Made by a program: the position numbers and the translations under genes. The notes beneath the pieces are model-generated. The model worked only from the letters and a program-made list of their open reading frames with translations. It was not told where the DNA came from and did not search any database. A stretch of 64,000 bases of DNA from Aestuariimicrobium ganziense. Lineage in GTDB: Bacteria > Actinomycetota > Actinomycetes > Propionibacteriales > Propionibacteriaceae. The stretch spans positions 62,001-126,000 of the forward strand of contig NZ_JACYIZ010000005.1 of assembly GCF_015352975.1 (NCBI RefSeq), read 5' to 3'. Below, one piece after another: positions 7,741 to 16,372 of this stretch; positions within the stretch are counted from its first letter, which is position 1; each line of letters starts with the position of its first letter.

Positions 7741-8946
7741 ATGCGAGTCTCGATCCTCACCCGTGAGTACCCCCCGCACATCTACGGCGGTGCCGGCGTG
7801 CACGTCGGCCAACTCGTCCCCCAGTTGCGCAAGTTCGTCGACGTCGAGGTGCACTGCATGGGCGAGCCCCGCGACGGTGCCACCGCGCACGCCGAGAACT
7901 ACCCCGAGGGCGCCAACGCCGCGCTGCGGGTGTTCGGTGCCGACCTGTCGATGGTGGCCGCCATCGGCGACGACGTCGACGTGGTGCACTCCCACACCTG
8001 GTACGCCAACCTGGCCGGACACCTCGCCGGGCTGTTCAAGGACATCCCGCACGTGGTGAGCGCCCACTCCCTCGAGCCGCACCGTCCGTGGAAAGCCGAG
8101 CAGTTGGGCGGCGGCTACGCCCTGTCGTCGTGGGCCGAGCGCACCGCCTACGTGGGTGCCGACGCCGTGATCGCGGTGAGCGACGGCATGCGCACCGGCG
8201 TGCTCGAGTCCTACCCCGAACTCGACCCCGACAAGGTGCACGTGGTGCGCAACGGGATCGACACCGACGAGTTCCAGCCGGTGGCCGAGACCGACGTGCT
8301 CGACCAGATCGGCATGGACCCCTCGCGTCCCTCGGTGGCCTTCGTCGGTCGGATCACCCGGCAGAAGGGCCTCGTCCACCTGGTGCGTGCTGCTCGCCAG
8401 CTCGACCCGGAGACCCAGCTGGTGCTGCTGGCCGGAGCCCCGGACACCCCCGAGATCGCTGCAGAGTTCCAGGAGGCGTTCGACGAGCTCAAGCAGGAGC
8501 GCGGAGGCAACGTCATCTGGATCCAGGACATGCTGCCCCGGGCGTCGGTGCGCCAGGTGCTGTCGCACGCCACCGTGTTCGCCTGCCCGTCGATCTACGA
8601 ACCGTTGGGCATCGTCAACCTCGAGGCGATGGCCTGCGAGACCGCCGTGGTCGCCTCGGCCGTGGGCGGCATTCCCGAGGTGGTCGTCGACGGGACGACC
8701 GGCTCGCTCATCCCCTACGACCCGGCCAGGGCCGACGACGAGGAGTTCATCACCAACTTCGAGGCCCGCTTCGCCGAGGCACTCAACGAGCTGACCCGCA
8801 ACCCCGAACTGGCCGAGCAGTTCGGCAAGGCCGGACGCCAGCGCTGCATCGACGAGTTCAGCTGGGCCAAGATCGCCCAGGAGACGGTGGCGGTCTACGA
8901 GGCCGCCCAGACCCGCCACGCCGAGCGCAAGGCCACCATGGCCTGA
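7741..8946 (+). CDS. glgA: GT4-family glycogen synthase / maltose-1-phosphate synthase
   Basis: This 401-residue GT-B glycosyltransferase has an N-terminal domain with GGAGVHVGQL near residue 17 and a C-terminal nucleotide-sugar domain with FVGRITRQKGL, the phosphate-binding Lys, and an E-x7-E motif in CPSIYEPLGIVNLEAMACE. The ATG at 7741 gives the family N-terminus MRVSILTREYPP; the open frame upstream is not gene-like. The homologous mycobacterial enzyme (GlgM) is reported to make maltose-1-phosphate from ADP-glucose for the GlgE pathway, so the product could be either maltose-1-phosphate or glycogen. Without glgE in the window this cannot be settled. It is divergent from glgC. Confidence 0.9.
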   Translation: MRVSILTREYPPHIYGGAGVHVGQLVPQLRKFVDVEVHCMGEPRDGATAHAENYPEGANAALRVFGADLSMVAAIGDDVDVVHSHTWYANLAGHLAGLFKDIPHVVSAHSLEPHRPWKAEQLGGGYALSSWAERTAYVGADAVIAVSDGMRTGVLESYPELDPDKVHVVRNGIDTDEFQPVAETDVLDQIGMDPSRPSVAFVGRITRQKGLVHLVRAARQLDPETQLVLLAGAPDTPEIAAEFQEAFDELKQERGGNVIWIQDMLPRASVRQVLSHATVFACPSIYEPLGIVNLEAMACETAVVASAVGGIPEVVVDGTTGSLIPYDPARADDEEFITNFEARFAEALNELTRNPELAEQFGKAGRQRCIDEFSWAKIAQETVAVYEAAQTRHAERKATMA

Positions 8947-8971
8947 CGCTCACCCCCCCGCCCGGAGAGGT

Positions 8972-9009
8972 GGAACGGCCCGGAGCCCCAAGGGGATCCG
9001 AGCCGTTCC
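8972..9009. terminator. Bidirectional terminator between glgA and the DUF3117 gene
   Basis: GGAACGGC (8972-8979) pairs with GCCGTTCC (9002-9009). Two further 4-bp helices separated by single mismatches continue to an AA loop at 8990-8991. It lies between convergent genes. Confidence 0.65.
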
Positions 9010-9032
9010 TCACGTCCTGGGGTGTCAGGGCG

Positions 9033-9200
9033 TCAGCCCACGACCTCCTTGAGGCAGTTCAGCAGGTCAGTGGCCTCGGCTGCGTTGAGCTCGACGACCA
9101 GACGTCCTCCTCCGTCGACCGGGACGCGCATGACGATGCCTCGGCCCTCCTTCGTGACCTCCATGGGTCCATCGCCAGTACGGGGCTTCATCGCTGCCAT
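9033..9200 (-). CDS. DUF3117 family protein (55 aa)
   Basis: This short gene encodes 55 residues beginning MAAMKPRTGDGP and containing VTKEGRGIVMRVP and GGGRLVVELN. The near-invariant sequence and length are those of DUF3117, a small actinobacterial protein of unknown function. Its location between glgA (convergent) and the DivIVA-like gene matches the mycobacterial order (Rv1211 next to glgM). A GAGG lies about 11 nt before the ATG. There is no membrane segment or signal. The only reason to doubt it is its small size; the sequence match to the family is strong. Confidence 0.88.
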   Translation of the reverse strand: MAAMKPRTGDGPMEVTKEGRGIVMRVPVDGGGRLVVELNAAEATDLLNCLKEVVG

Positions 9201-9242
9201 CTCTGCTCATTCCTCACGTCGGCCGGGCTTTGACTCCATCCA

Positions 9243-9698
9243 TTATTCCGCATCCGGGAGGCGCTGTGCCGGTTCGGAGGGTTCAGGGGCGTCTGCCGTG
9301 GGCGCAATCGAGGTCAACGCGTCGACGCTCCACTGGTGGCTGAGCCGGTCGAGCACCGCGTCGACCTGCTGCATCTGGTAGCCCCCACGCACCACCTTGA
9401 ACCGGGTCTCGCGGCTCATCGTGGCCAGTTGGCCGGGGTCGGCCGTCGGGTCGTCCAGGCTGCGTGCAGCAGCACGCAGCAGCTCGTCGACCGCCACCCG
9501 GTCGTACCCCCGGCCGGTGCGGGCGAACCGCAGGGCGCGCACGTCGTCCGCGGTGAACCGCCCTTCGGGCAGCCGCGGCTGCGGACGGTCGTCGACCAGC
9601 TCTGGCATCTCGCCCAGCCGGCCGCGCGAGAGCAGCCAGCCGCCACCGACCCCGACCACCACGGCCAAGACCGCCAGCACCCACATCAGCTCAGGCAC
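9243..9698 (-). CDS. DivIVA-domain membrane protein
   Basis: The protein has 151 residues with an N-terminal transmembrane segment (about 3-24). Two short DivIVA-like repeats follow: FTADDVRALRF...GYDRVAVDELL (49-74) and ETRFKVVRGGYQMQQVDAVLDRL (96-119). Related small proteins in actinobacteria (Rv1209 in M. tuberculosis, beside gpgS/tagA) carry the same repeats, but their role is not established; placement at the membrane or pole is inferred from the DivIVA family. The C-terminus is a short acidic low-complexity tail. The start overlaps the stop of the LOG-family gene by 8 nt. Confidence 0.75.
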   Translation of the reverse strand: MPELMWVLAVLAVVVGVGGGWLLSRGRLGEMPELVDDRPQPRLPEGRFTADDVRALRFARTGRGYDRVAVDELLRAAARSLDDPTADPGQLATMSRETRFKVVRGGYQMQQVDAVLDRLSHQWSVDALTSIAPTADAPEPSEPAQRLPDAE

Positions 9699-10545
9699 CG
9701 GCGCGCCGTCCGTTGGTCACGTGGGCGACCGCCTCGTCGATGTCGTCGGTGACCAGGTAGCCCTCGAGGTCGGCGGCCGAGATGTAGCCGTCGGCCAGCG
9801 TCGAGTCGCGCAGCCACTCGACCAGACCCTTCCAGTAGGACGAGCCGAACAGCACCACCGGGAAGTGGTGCATCTTGCCGGTCTGGGTCAAGGTGAACGC
9901 CTCGAACAACTCGTCGAAGGTGCCGAACCCACCAGGCATGACCACGAAGCCCTGGGCGTACTTGAGGAACATCACCTTGCGGGCGAAGAAGTAGCGGAAG
10001 TTGATGCCCAGGCTGACGTAGGGGTTGAGCGAACTCTCGTACGGCAGCTCGATGCCGAGCCCGACCGAGACCCCATTGGCTTCGGCGGCACCGCGGTTGG
10101 CGGCCTCCATCACGCCCGGTCCCCCGCCGGTGATCACCGCGTAGCCGCACTCGGCGAGCTTGCGCCCCAGTTCGACACCGGCCTGGTACATCGGGTGGTC
10201 CTCGGGGGTGCGGGCCGAGCCGAACACCGAGATCGCCTGCCCCACCGCGCTCATCGTGCCGAAACCCTCGACGAACTCGGCCTGGATGCGCATCACCCGC
10301 CACGGGTCCTCGTGCACCCAGTCGGCCCCGCCCGGGCCCTGCAGCAGGCGCTGGTCGGTCGTGGTGCCCTGCACCTGCTCGCGGCGACGGATCACCGGCC
10401 CCTGGACGACCGCTGGCGCCGACAGTTCCTGGCGCCGGCGCGGCTGGGCGGGGGCAGGAGCGTTGTCGACCGGCTTGCGCCCGGTCTCGGCATCGGTGCC
10501 TGCGGCGTCGGCCTGGATTGCGTCGTCGTTGCGCGGGTCGGTCAT
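9691..10545 (-). CDS. LOG-family nucleotide 5'-monophosphate phosphoribohydrolase (TIGR00730-like)
   Basis: The protein has 284 residues. The first ~60 are a Pro/Gln/Arg-rich variable tail; the catalytic Rossmann domain follows, with ITGGGPGVMEAANRGA (139-154) and the hallmark PGGFGTFDELFE (204-215). Family members are often misnamed lysine decarboxylase. Characterised LOG proteins cleave the N-glycosidic bond of cytokinin-type nucleotides, and the bacterial substrate here is unknown. I chose the ATG at 10545, preceded by AGGAGG, because it overlaps the dapE stop (ATGA); the open frame further upstream lies inside dapE. The dapE neighbourhood matches Rv1205 in M. tuberculosis. Confidence 0.85.
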   Translation of the reverse strand: MTDPRNDDAIQADAAGTDAETGRKPVDNAPAPAQPRRRQELSAPAVVQGPVIRRREQVQGTTTDQRLLQGPGGADWVHEDPWRVMRIQAEFVEGFGTMSAVGQAISVFGSARTPEDHPMYQAGVELGRKLAECGYAVITGGGPGVMEAANRGAAEANGVSVGLGIELPYESSLNPYVSLGINFRYFFARKVMFLKYAQGFVVMPGGFGTFDELFEAFTLTQTGKMHHFPVVLFGSSYWKGLVEWLRDSTLADGYISAADLEGYLVTDDIDEAVAHVTNGRRAGA

Positions 10546-11621
10546 GAGTCCTCCTGGGTGAGCCACCGGACGAGCGCCTCGTGGCAGGTGTCGAGGTCGG
10601 CGACGGGACAGAACTCGTCGTCGGCGTGGGCCTTGCTGGGATCGGCCGGGCCGAAGTTGACCGCGGGCACGCCGAGTTCTGAGAACCGGGCGACATCGGT
10701 CCAACCGTACTTGGCGCGGGGTTGGGCACCGACGGCCTCGACGAAAGCCTTCGCCGCCGGGCGGTCGAGTCCGGGACGAGCGCCGCCGGCGTTGTCGAGC
10801 ACCACCACGTCCCAGTCGGCGAAGTGGGCCCGCATCAGCGCCTCGGCGGTGGCCGCGTCCTTGTCGGGGGCGTAGCGGTAGTTGATGTTGACCTGCGCAC
10901 GGTCGGGGATGACGTTGCCGGCGATCCCGCCACTGACGGCGACCGCGTTCAGCCCCTCGTGGTAGGTCAGGCCGTCAACCACCACCTCGCCGATGTCGTA
11001 GTCACCGATCCGCTGCAGCACCGCGGCCAGGTCGTGGATGGCGTTGTGCCCCATCCACGAGCGGGCAGAGTGCGCAGCGATGCCCTTGGTCTGCACCTGG
11101 ATGCGCATCGTCCCCTGGCAGCCGCCCTCGACGCTGGCGCCGGTGGGCTCCATCAGCACCGCGAAGTCGGCCTCGAGCAGGTCGGGTCGCTCGCGGCCCA
11201 GTCGTCCCAGACCGTTCTTGGACGACTCGACCTCTTCGTTGTCGTAGAAGATCCAGGTGACGTCGCGGGCAGGCGCGGGCAGTTCACAGGCGACCTTGAG
11301 CATCACCGCGACGCCGCCCTTCATGTCGCAGGTGCCGCGGCCGAAGACCACCTCGACACCGTCGACCTGCCCGAGGCTGCTCGGCAGGTTGTCAGCGACT
11401 GGCACCGTGTCGAGGTGCCCGGCTATGACCACGCGTTCGGCTCGTCCGAGCTCGGTGCGGGCGACGACGGTGTCACCGTGGCGGCTGACCGCCAGGTGGG
11501 GTTGGGCCTGCAGCAGGTGCTCGACCTGGTCGGCGAGTTCGCGCTCGTTGCCGCTGACCGACTCGATGTCGACCACGCTGCGCAGGATGGTGACCAGGTC
11601 CTGTCCGGTGTCCAGACTCAT
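10542..11621 (-). CDS. dapE: Succinyl-diaminopimelate desuccinylase
   Basis: This 359-residue M20-family metallohydrolase has metal ligands and catalytic residues at H69/D71 (GHLDTVP), D99 (GRGTCDMKGG), and E129-E130 (DNEEVE), with MEPTGAS further on, plus the family dimerisation domain between. It removes succinate from N-succinyl-LL-diaminopimelate, giving LL-DAP. The divergent neighbour dapD and the nearby dapC complete the succinylase branch, which argues against other M20 peptidases. It overlaps the LOG gene by 4 nt. The -10-like TAGGCT (complement of 11628-11633) is 6 nt upstream of the ATG. Confidence 0.92.
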   Translation of the reverse strand: MSLDTGQDLVTILRSVVDIESVSGNERELADQVEHLLQAQPHLAVSRHGDTVVARTELGRAERVVIAGHLDTVPVADNLPSSLGQVDGVEVVFGRGTCDMKGGVAVMLKVACELPAPARDVTWIFYDNEEVESSKNGLGRLGRERPDLLEADFAVLMEPTGASVEGGCQGTMRIQVQTKGIAAHSARSWMGHNAIHDLAAVLQRIGDYDIGEVVVDGLTYHEGLNAVAVSGGIAGNVIPDRAQVNINYRYAPDKDAATAEALMRAHFADWDVVVLDNAGGARPGLDRPAAKAFVEAVGAQPRAKYGWTDVARFSELGVPAVNFGPADPSKAHADDEFCPVADLDTCHEALVRWLTQEDS

Positions 11622-11627
11622 GGTTCG

Positions 11628-11633
11628 AGCCTA
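11628..11633 (-). promoter_or_regulatory. Putative dapE -10 box
   Basis: It reads TAGGCT on the minus strand, 6 nt before the dapE ATG. It is back-to-back with the dapD -10 at 11723-11728. Confidence 0.4.
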
Positions 11634-11722
11634 GGGCCAGCGTCTGGACGGCGCACCGACGGTGACCCGAGCGTCCGGTCGGGAGCACGGTCAGGCTGAT
11701 CGGCAGCTGTGGTGCTGGGCCC

Positions 11723-11728
11723 TACGAT
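11723..11728 (+). promoter_or_regulatory. Putative dapD -10 box
   Basis: TACGAT lies 7 nt before the chosen dapD ATG at 11736, consistent with a leaderless transcript. This spacing is one reason to prefer that start. Confidence 0.4.
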
Positions 11729-11735
11729 GGGGCGC

Positions 11736-12695
11736 ATGTCTGCTGCATCCGCACCGTCTCGTCCGGCCTGGGGTTGGGGTCTGGTCACCACCCACGACGC
11801 GGGTCAGGTGCTCGACGCCTGGTACCCCTCACCCGCCCTTGGCACCCCCGACGACCAGGAGTCGGCGCCAGGTGCACTGCGTGCGGCCGAGACCCGCGAC
11901 GACCTGCGACAGGTGGTGGTCGAGGCGGTGCTCACCGTGATCGACCTGGACGCACCGCCGGCCGACGTGGCCGATGCCTACCTGCGGCTGCACCTGCTGT
12001 CGCACTGCGTGGTCGAGCCGCGCTCGATCAACCTCGACGGTTTGTTCGGGGTGCTGACCAACGTGGTGTGGACCTCGGCCGGCCCCTGCGCGGTCGACGA
12101 CTTCGAGCAGACCCGGGCCCGACTGCGCGGTGCCCGCGGGCACGTCACCGTGCACGGGGTCGACAAGTTCCCCCGCCTGGTCGACTACGTGACGCCCAAG
12201 GGGGTGCGGATCGCCGACGGTGCCAGGGTGCGGCTGGGAGCCCACCTGGCCCCGGGGACGACCGTGATGCACGAGGGCTTCGTCAACTTCAACGCCGGCA
12301 CCCTGGGCACCTCGATGGTCGAGGGACGCATCTCGGCCGGGGTCGTGGTCGGTGACGGCACCGACGTCGGCGGCGGCGCCTCGATCATGGGCACCCTGTC
12401 TGGTGGCGGCAAGGAGGTCATCTCGGTCGGCCAGGGCTGCCTGCTCGGAGCCGAGTCGGGTCTGGGTATCTCGCTGGGCGACAACTGCGTGGTCGAGGCC
12501 GGGCTCTACGTCACCTCGGGGACGAAGGTCGCGGTGCGCGACTCGTCCGGCGACGAGCCGACCGTGGTGAAGGCCTCGGACCTGTCCGGGCAGAGCGACC
12601 TGCTGTTCCGTCGCAACTCTCAGACCGGGGCAGTCGAGGTGCTGCCACGCGCGGGTGGGCGGATCGTCCTCAACGACGCGCTGCACCAGAACTGA
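11736..12695 (+). CDS. dapD: 2,3,4,5-tetrahydropyridine-2,6-dicarboxylate N-succinyltransferase
   Basis: The protein has 319 residues, close to the ~317 of mycobacterial DapD. The C-terminal half is a left-handed parallel beta-helix of hexapeptide repeats (about 150-265), with conserved [13 protein letters not shown] and the glycine-rich [11 protein letters not shown] loop. The N-terminal ~110 residues form the actinobacterial-type cap domain. It uses succinyl-CoA to succinylate tetrahydrodipicolinate, the step before DapC. The ATG at 11736 is favoured over a GTG at 11709 and an ATG at 11727 by length and by the -10 spacing. It is divergent from dapE. Confidence 0.92.
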   Translation: MSAASAPSRPAWGWGLVTTHDAGQVLDAWYPSPALGTPDDQESAPGALRAAETRDDLRQVVVEAVLTVIDLDAPPADVADAYLRLHLLSHCVVEPRSINLDGLFGVLTNVVWTSAGPCAVDDFEQTRARLRGARGHVTVHGVDKFPRLVDYVTPKGVRIADGARVRLGAHLAPGTTVMHEGFVNFNAGTLGTSMVEGRISAGVVVGDGTDVGGGASIMGTLSGGGKEVISVGQGCLLGAESGLGISLGDNCVVEAGLYVTSGTKVAVRDSSGDEPTVVKASDLSGQSDLLFRRNSQTGAVEVLPRAGGRIVLNDALHQN

Positions 12696-12702
12696 GCCAC
12701 GC

Positions 12703-13623
12703 GTGGCCGAACCTCGCCGCGAGGCGTTCTGGAAGCCGGTGATCGGCTTCCTGGTGCTGCTGTTGGTGATCGGCGCGATGGCCGTGGCCGGGTGGCGCTG
12801 GATCAGCAGCCAGCAGGCACCGACGCTGCGCATCGAGGTGGACGAGCAGTGCGTGGCCACGGTCAATGGTGAGAGCTTCCGGCTGAACCCCGAGCCGGCC
12901 CGCAACGCCGGCATCATCGCCGCCGAGGGCATGCGCCGCGGGCTGCCGGCGCGGGCGGTCACGATCGCGCTGGCCACCGCGATGCAGGAGTCGAGCCTGC
13001 GCAACATCGACCATGGTGACCGTGACTCGGTGGGGCTGTTCCAGCAGCGACCCTCGCAGGGCTGGGGCACGGTCGATCAGATCATGGACCCCTGGTACTC
13101 GGCCGGAAAGTTCTACGAGGCGCTGGTCAAGGTGCCCGGCTGGCAGACCGGTGACGTCAACGACATCGCCCAGAAGGTGCAGCGCTCGGGTCATCCCGAT
13201 GCCTACCGCAAGCACGAACCCATGGCTCGCGCCTGGGCCAGTGCACTCACCGGCCACTCCCCCGGCGCCATCGGCTGTGTGCGCCACGACCCCGCCTCGA
13301 CGATGACCACGCTGAACACCGTGCTCGCCAAGGCCCACGGGACGAAGGCGAAGGTCACCGCCCACCCGCAGGGGCTGGTGATCACCGCGAGCGATCCGGT
13401 GGTGCTGTGGTCGTCGGTGCACCTGGCGATGAGCCAGTACGACCAGGTGAGGTTCGTCCGCGTCGAGGTGGCGGGACGAGCCTGGGCCCACGACGACTAC
13501 TCGGTGGCGGCGTGGGGCGCCCTGCCCACCCCCGGTACGAGCAGCGAGTCGCCGTCGGGTGGTTCGACGAGTGAGCCACTGCCGGCGTCAGGTCCGACCA
13601 CCGCTGTGCTGGCGCTCGGCTGA
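12703..13623 (+). CDS. Membrane-anchored lytic-transglycosylase-like exported protein
   Basis: The protein has 306 residues from a GTG, 7 nt after dapD, so probably co-transcribed. After a short basic N-terminus (VAEPRREAFWK) comes one transmembrane segment at about 9-31; the rest is predicted extracytoplasmic. Residues ~85-175 resemble the goose-lysozyme/SLT fold: a helix with ALATAMQESSLRN supplying a candidate catalytic Glu, then GLFQQRPSQGWG. The C-terminal tail is Ser/Pro/Gly-rich. Actinobacterial homologues are usually hypothetical or misnamed. Peptidoglycan cleavage is inference from the fold motif. Confidence 0.7.
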   Translation: MAEPRREAFWKPVIGFLVLLLVIGAMAVAGWRWISSQQAPTLRIEVDEQCVATVNGESFRLNPEPARNAGIIAAEGMRRGLPARAVTIALATAMQESSLRNIDHGDRDSVGLFQQRPSQGWGTVDQIMDPWYSAGKFYEALVKVPGWQTGDVNDIAQKVQRSGHPDAYRKHEPMARAWASALTGHSPGAIGCVRHDPASTMTTLNTVLAKAHGTKAKVTAHPQGLVITASDPVVLWSSVHLAMSQYDQVRFVRVEVAGRAWAHDDYSVAAWGALPTPGTSSESPSGGSTSEPLPASGPTTAVLALG

Positions 13624-13636
13624 CCTGCCCCTCTTT

Positions 13637-13716
13637 CCTCCGCTGAGGCACAGGGTGTTGCGTGAAGCACAGGCAATTGCTTGTGCCTCACACAACAGGG
13701 TGTGCCTCGGCGGAGG
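13637..13716. repeat. 80-nt near-perfect palindrome between convergent genes
   Basis: The outer arms (13637-13651 / 13702-13716) pair over 15 bp with one G-U. A symmetric 5x5 internal mismatch follows, in which AGGGT occurs on both sides. The inner arms (13657-13676 / 13677-13696) then pair through the exact centre AATT with only G-U exceptions. It probably works as a bidirectional terminator, but it is far longer than needed. Confidence 0.7.
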
Positions 13717-13726
13717 GGTGCGGGCC

Positions 13727-13770
13727 TGGATCTCGACACGCTCGTTCCTCGCCACTCGACCCACCAGAGG
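13727..13770. repeat. Dispersed intergenic repeat, copy A
   Basis: The core TCTCGACACGCTCG is followed by a CCTC...CCAC tail. It resembles the stretches at 38629-38660 and 40512-40550. All three lie in non-coding gaps, two of them between convergent genes. Confidence 0.4.
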
Positions 13771-13782
13771 TGCGGGCCGCGG

Positions 13783-14535
13783 TCAGTTCTGTGGCGGGCG
13801 CGGCCTGAGCGAGTCCATGCCGCCGTCGACGGCCAGGCAGACCCCGATGGTCGAGGAGTTGTTCGGGTTGGCCAGGTAGCAGATCGCGCGGGCGACCTCG
13901 TCGGCGCTGACCAGACGACCGTGGGGCTGGCGGGCCTCGAGGGCTGCACGCTCGGCCTCGGGGTCCTGGGCAGCCGCGAGCAGTCGTCCCACCCACGGGG
14001 TGTCGGCAGTGCCGGGAGCCACGCAGTTGACCCTGATGCCCTCACGCAGGTGGTCGGTGGCCATGGCCAGCGTCAGCCCGAGCACCGCGGCCTTCGACGC
14101 GCAGTACAGCGCCCGCTGCGGCAGGCCCACGGTCGAGGCGATCGAGGCGGTGTTGACGATCGCGGCGTGCTTCGACTCACGCAGGTGCGGCATCGCGGCC
14201 CTCGACACCCGGGCGATGCCGACGACGTTGATGTCGAGCACCTGGTGCCACTGCTGGTCGGTGTTGGCGGTGACGTCACCGGCCGCGCCGACGCCGGCGT
14301 TGTTGATGACGATGTCGAGTTGGCCGAACTGCTCGACCACGTCGGCCACGGCGTCGTCGACCGACTCGGCATCGCTGACGTCGCAGCGCACCGCAAAGTG
14401 GGGGCTGGCCTCGGTGTTCAGGTCGAGCACGGCCACCTTGGCACCCTGTGCGGCCAGCATGTCGGCGGTCGCGGCGCCGATCCCGGACGCGCCGCCGGTG
14501 ACCAGGGCGACCAGGCCCTCGAACTCTCCACTCAT
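13783..14535 (-). CDS. SDR dehydrogenase, probable 2-keto-3-deoxy-L-fuconate dehydrogenase
   Basis: This 250-residue classical short-chain dehydrogenase has the cofactor loop TGGASGIG (13-20), NNAG (78-81) and catalytic S131, Y144 and K148 (YCASK). On its own the substrate cannot be read. As the last gene of an operon with fuconate dehydratase, fuconolactonase, an aldo-keto reductase and a fumarylacetoacetate-hydrolase-fold enzyme, it fits the NAD-dependent oxidation of 2-keto-3-deoxy-L-fuconate to the 2,4-diketo acid described in the Xanthomonas pathway. The start overlaps the preceding gene (ATGA). The large palindrome lies just beyond the stop. Confidence 0.8.
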   Translation of the reverse strand: MSGEFEGLVALVTGGASGIGAATADMLAAQGAKVAVLDLNTEASPHFAVRCDVSDAESVDDAVADVVEQFGQLDIVINNAGVGAAGDVTANTDQQWHQVLDINVVGIARVSRAAMPHLRESKHAAIVNTASIASTVGLPQRALYCASKAAVLGLTLAMATDHLREGIRVNCVAPGTADTPWVGRLLAAAQDPEAERAALEARQPHGRLVSADEVARAICYLANPNNSSTIGVCLAVDGGMDSLRPRPPQN

Positions 14536-15377
14536 GCCTGTTCTCCTTCACTCACGTAGGTCTGGCGCTGGCGTCCCAGCCCGTCGATCTCGACCTCGAC
14601 GACGTCGCCGGGGCTCAGGTAGGGGAACCGTCCCGACAGCGCGACACCCTCTGGGGTGCCGGTGAGCACCAGGTCACCCGGCTCGAGCCGCAGGTACTGC
14701 GACAGGTGGTGGACGATGGTGGGCACGTCGAAGATCATGTCGGCGGTGCGCGAATCCTGGCGCGGCTCGCCGTTGACCCAACTGCGCAGGGCCACGTCGG
14801 ACGGGTCGAACTCGTCGGGGGTGGCCACCCAGGGGCCGACCGGGTTGTATCCGGGGGCGCACTTGCCCTTCGACCACTGCCCGCCGGACTCCTCGATCTG
14901 CCAGGTGCGCTCGGACAGGTCGTTGGCCAGCACGTAGCCGGCGATGTGGGCCGCGGCGTCGTCCGGCGAGGCCAACCGCCAGGCTGCTCGTCCGATGACG
15001 ATGCCCAACTCGACCTCCCAGTCGGTCTTGACCGACCCCTGGGGGATGGTGACCGGGTCGTCGGGCCCGGCGATGGTGTTGGGGGTCTTGAAGAAGATGA
15101 TCGGACGCTGCGGCGGGGTACCGCCGGACTCGGCGGCGTGCGCGGCGTAGTTCATGCCTATGCAGACCACCGACTGCGGGCGCAGCACGGGCGAACCGAT
15201 CCGCTGGCCGCTGATGTCGATCTCGGGTAGGTCGGCAGCGGCCTCGCGCAGCCGGTCGAGGTCGCCGAAGGCCTCGCCGGTGAACCGGTCCACCAGGCTC
15301 GAGGCGTCGCGGTGCACGCCGTCGACCTCGATCACGGGACGTTCGGCTCCGCGGTCACCGATGTGCAGCAGCTTCAC
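14532..15377 (-). CDS. FAH-family hydrolase, probable 2,4-diketo-3-deoxy-L-fuconate hydrolase
   Basis: This 281-residue fumarylacetoacetate-hydrolase-fold protein carries the Mg-binding residues E121, E123 (DWEVELGIVIGR) and D153 (ANDLSER), followed by KGKCAPGYNPVGPW and TGTPEGVALSG. The N-terminal ~65 residues form the usual cap. In the non-phosphorylating L-fucose/L-rhamnose routes this fold cleaves the 2,4-diketo acid to pyruvate and L-lactate. The flanking SDR (overlapping) and fuconate dehydratase make that the best call; a generic beta-diketone hydrolase is the alternative. It starts 35 nt after the aldo-keto reductase stop. Confidence 0.82.
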   Translation of the reverse strand: MKLLHIGDRGAERPVIEVDGVHRDASSLVDRFTGEAFGDLDRLREAAADLPEIDISGQRIGSPVLRPQSVVCIGMNYAAHAAESGGTPPQRPIIFFKTPNTIAGPDDPVTIPQGSVKTDWEVELGIVIGRAAWRLASPDDAAAHIAGYVLANDLSERTWQIEESGGQWSKGKCAPGYNPVGPWVATPDEFDPSDVALRSWVNGEPRQDSRTADMIFDVPTIVHHLSQYLRLEPGDLVLTGTPEGVALSGRFPYLSPGDVVEVEIDGLGRQRQTYVSEGEQA

Positions 15378-15412
15378 TGGGGTCCTTCTGGCTGGTCTTC
15401 GTGGAATGGGGG

Positions 15413-16372
15413 TCAGGACTGGGTGTCGATGGGTGGCAGCGCTGCGATCTCGTCGAACAACGCCTCGGGGATCTCGGCGGCCTCGAGTTCGAGGTTGTGC
15501 CGCATCTGCTCGGGACGACCGGTGCCGACGGTGACATTGACCACCGCCGGGTGTCGCCGCGGGAAGGCCATCGCCGCGGCCGGCAGGCTGACCCCGTGGC
15601 TGCGACAGATGTCGGCCAGCAGCCGCGCCCGTTCGACCAGTTCACGCGGCGCCTCGTCGTAGTTGTAGTGGGCGTCGACCGGCACCTCGTCCTTGGCGAG
15701 CAGACCGGAGTTGAACACCCCGACCGCCACCACCCCGACCCCACGCTCCTGGCAGTCGGCCAGCAACGGCAGCGACTGGGTGGGCTCGAGCAGGGTGTGC
15801 CGCCCGGCCAGCATGATCAGGTCGGGGGTCGACTCGAGCACGAAGCGGTGCAGGTGCTTGGCGCTGTTCATGCCGGCGCCCCAGGCACGGATGATGCCCT
15901 CGTCCTTGAGTTCCTGCAGCGCGGGTGCGCCGGTGGCCAGGGCGGCCTCCATGACGTCGTCGGGGTCGTGCAGCCACAGGATGTCGATCCGGTCGAGGCC
16001 GAGTCGCTCGAGGCTCTCCTCGACGCTGGCGCGGATGCCCTCGCGGCTGTCGTCTCGCACCCGCACCAGGTCACCGGGCACCTCGAACATGTCGTCGTCG
16101 CGCTCGGTCGGGGGCACTCTGGGCCGCAGCAGTCGTCCGACCTTGGTCGACAGCACGAACTCGTCGCGGTCGAACTGGCCCAGGAACGCACCGGTGCGCT
16201 TCTCGGACAGCCCCAGGCCGTAGTGGGGGGCGGTGTCGTAGTAGCGCACCCCGCCGTCCCAGGCGGTCTGCAGGGTCTGCTCGGCCTGCTCGTCGGAGAT
16301 GGCACGGTAGAGGTTGCCCAGCCCTCCCCCGCCGAAGCCCAGCCTGCTGAAGGACTGCTCGATGGTGGTCAC
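15413..16372 (-). CDS. Aldo-keto reductase, probable L-fucose 1-dehydrogenase
   Basis: This 319-residue (alpha/beta)8 oxidoreductase has the catalytic tetrad D46 (YYDTAPHYG), Y51, K77 (LSTKVGR) and H135 (LHDPDD). It resembles D-threo-aldose/L-fucose and pyridoxal dehydrogenases. The operon context points to oxidation of L-fucose at C1 to the lactone, which the next gene would hydrolyse. D-arabinose or L-galactose, with matching configuration, are possible side substrates. A GTG start overlaps the fuconolactonase stop (GTGA), and AGAGGAG upstream supplies the Shine-Dalgarno. Confidence 0.82.
   Translation of the reverse strand: MTTIEQSFSRLGFGGGGLGNLYRAISDEQAEQTLQTAWDGGVRYYDTAPHYGLGLSEKRTGAFLGQFDRDEFVLSTKVGRLLRPRVPPTERDDDMFEVPGDLVRVRDDSREGIRASVEESLERLGLDRIDILWLHDPDDVMEAALATGAPALQELKDEGIIRAWGAGMNSAKHLHRFVLESTPDLIMLAGRHTLLEPTQSLPLLADCQERGVGVVAVGVFNSGLLAKDEVPVDAHYNYDEAPRELVERARLLADICRSHGVSLPAAAMAFPRRHPAVVNVTVGTGRPEQMRHNLELEAAEIPEALFDEIAALPPIDTQS

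Noticed and set aside
9691..10545. LOG-family gene as lysine decarboxylase
   Set aside because: The PGGxGTxxE motif and lack of PLP features show this to be the phosphoribohydrolase-type family; the old name is a misannotation.
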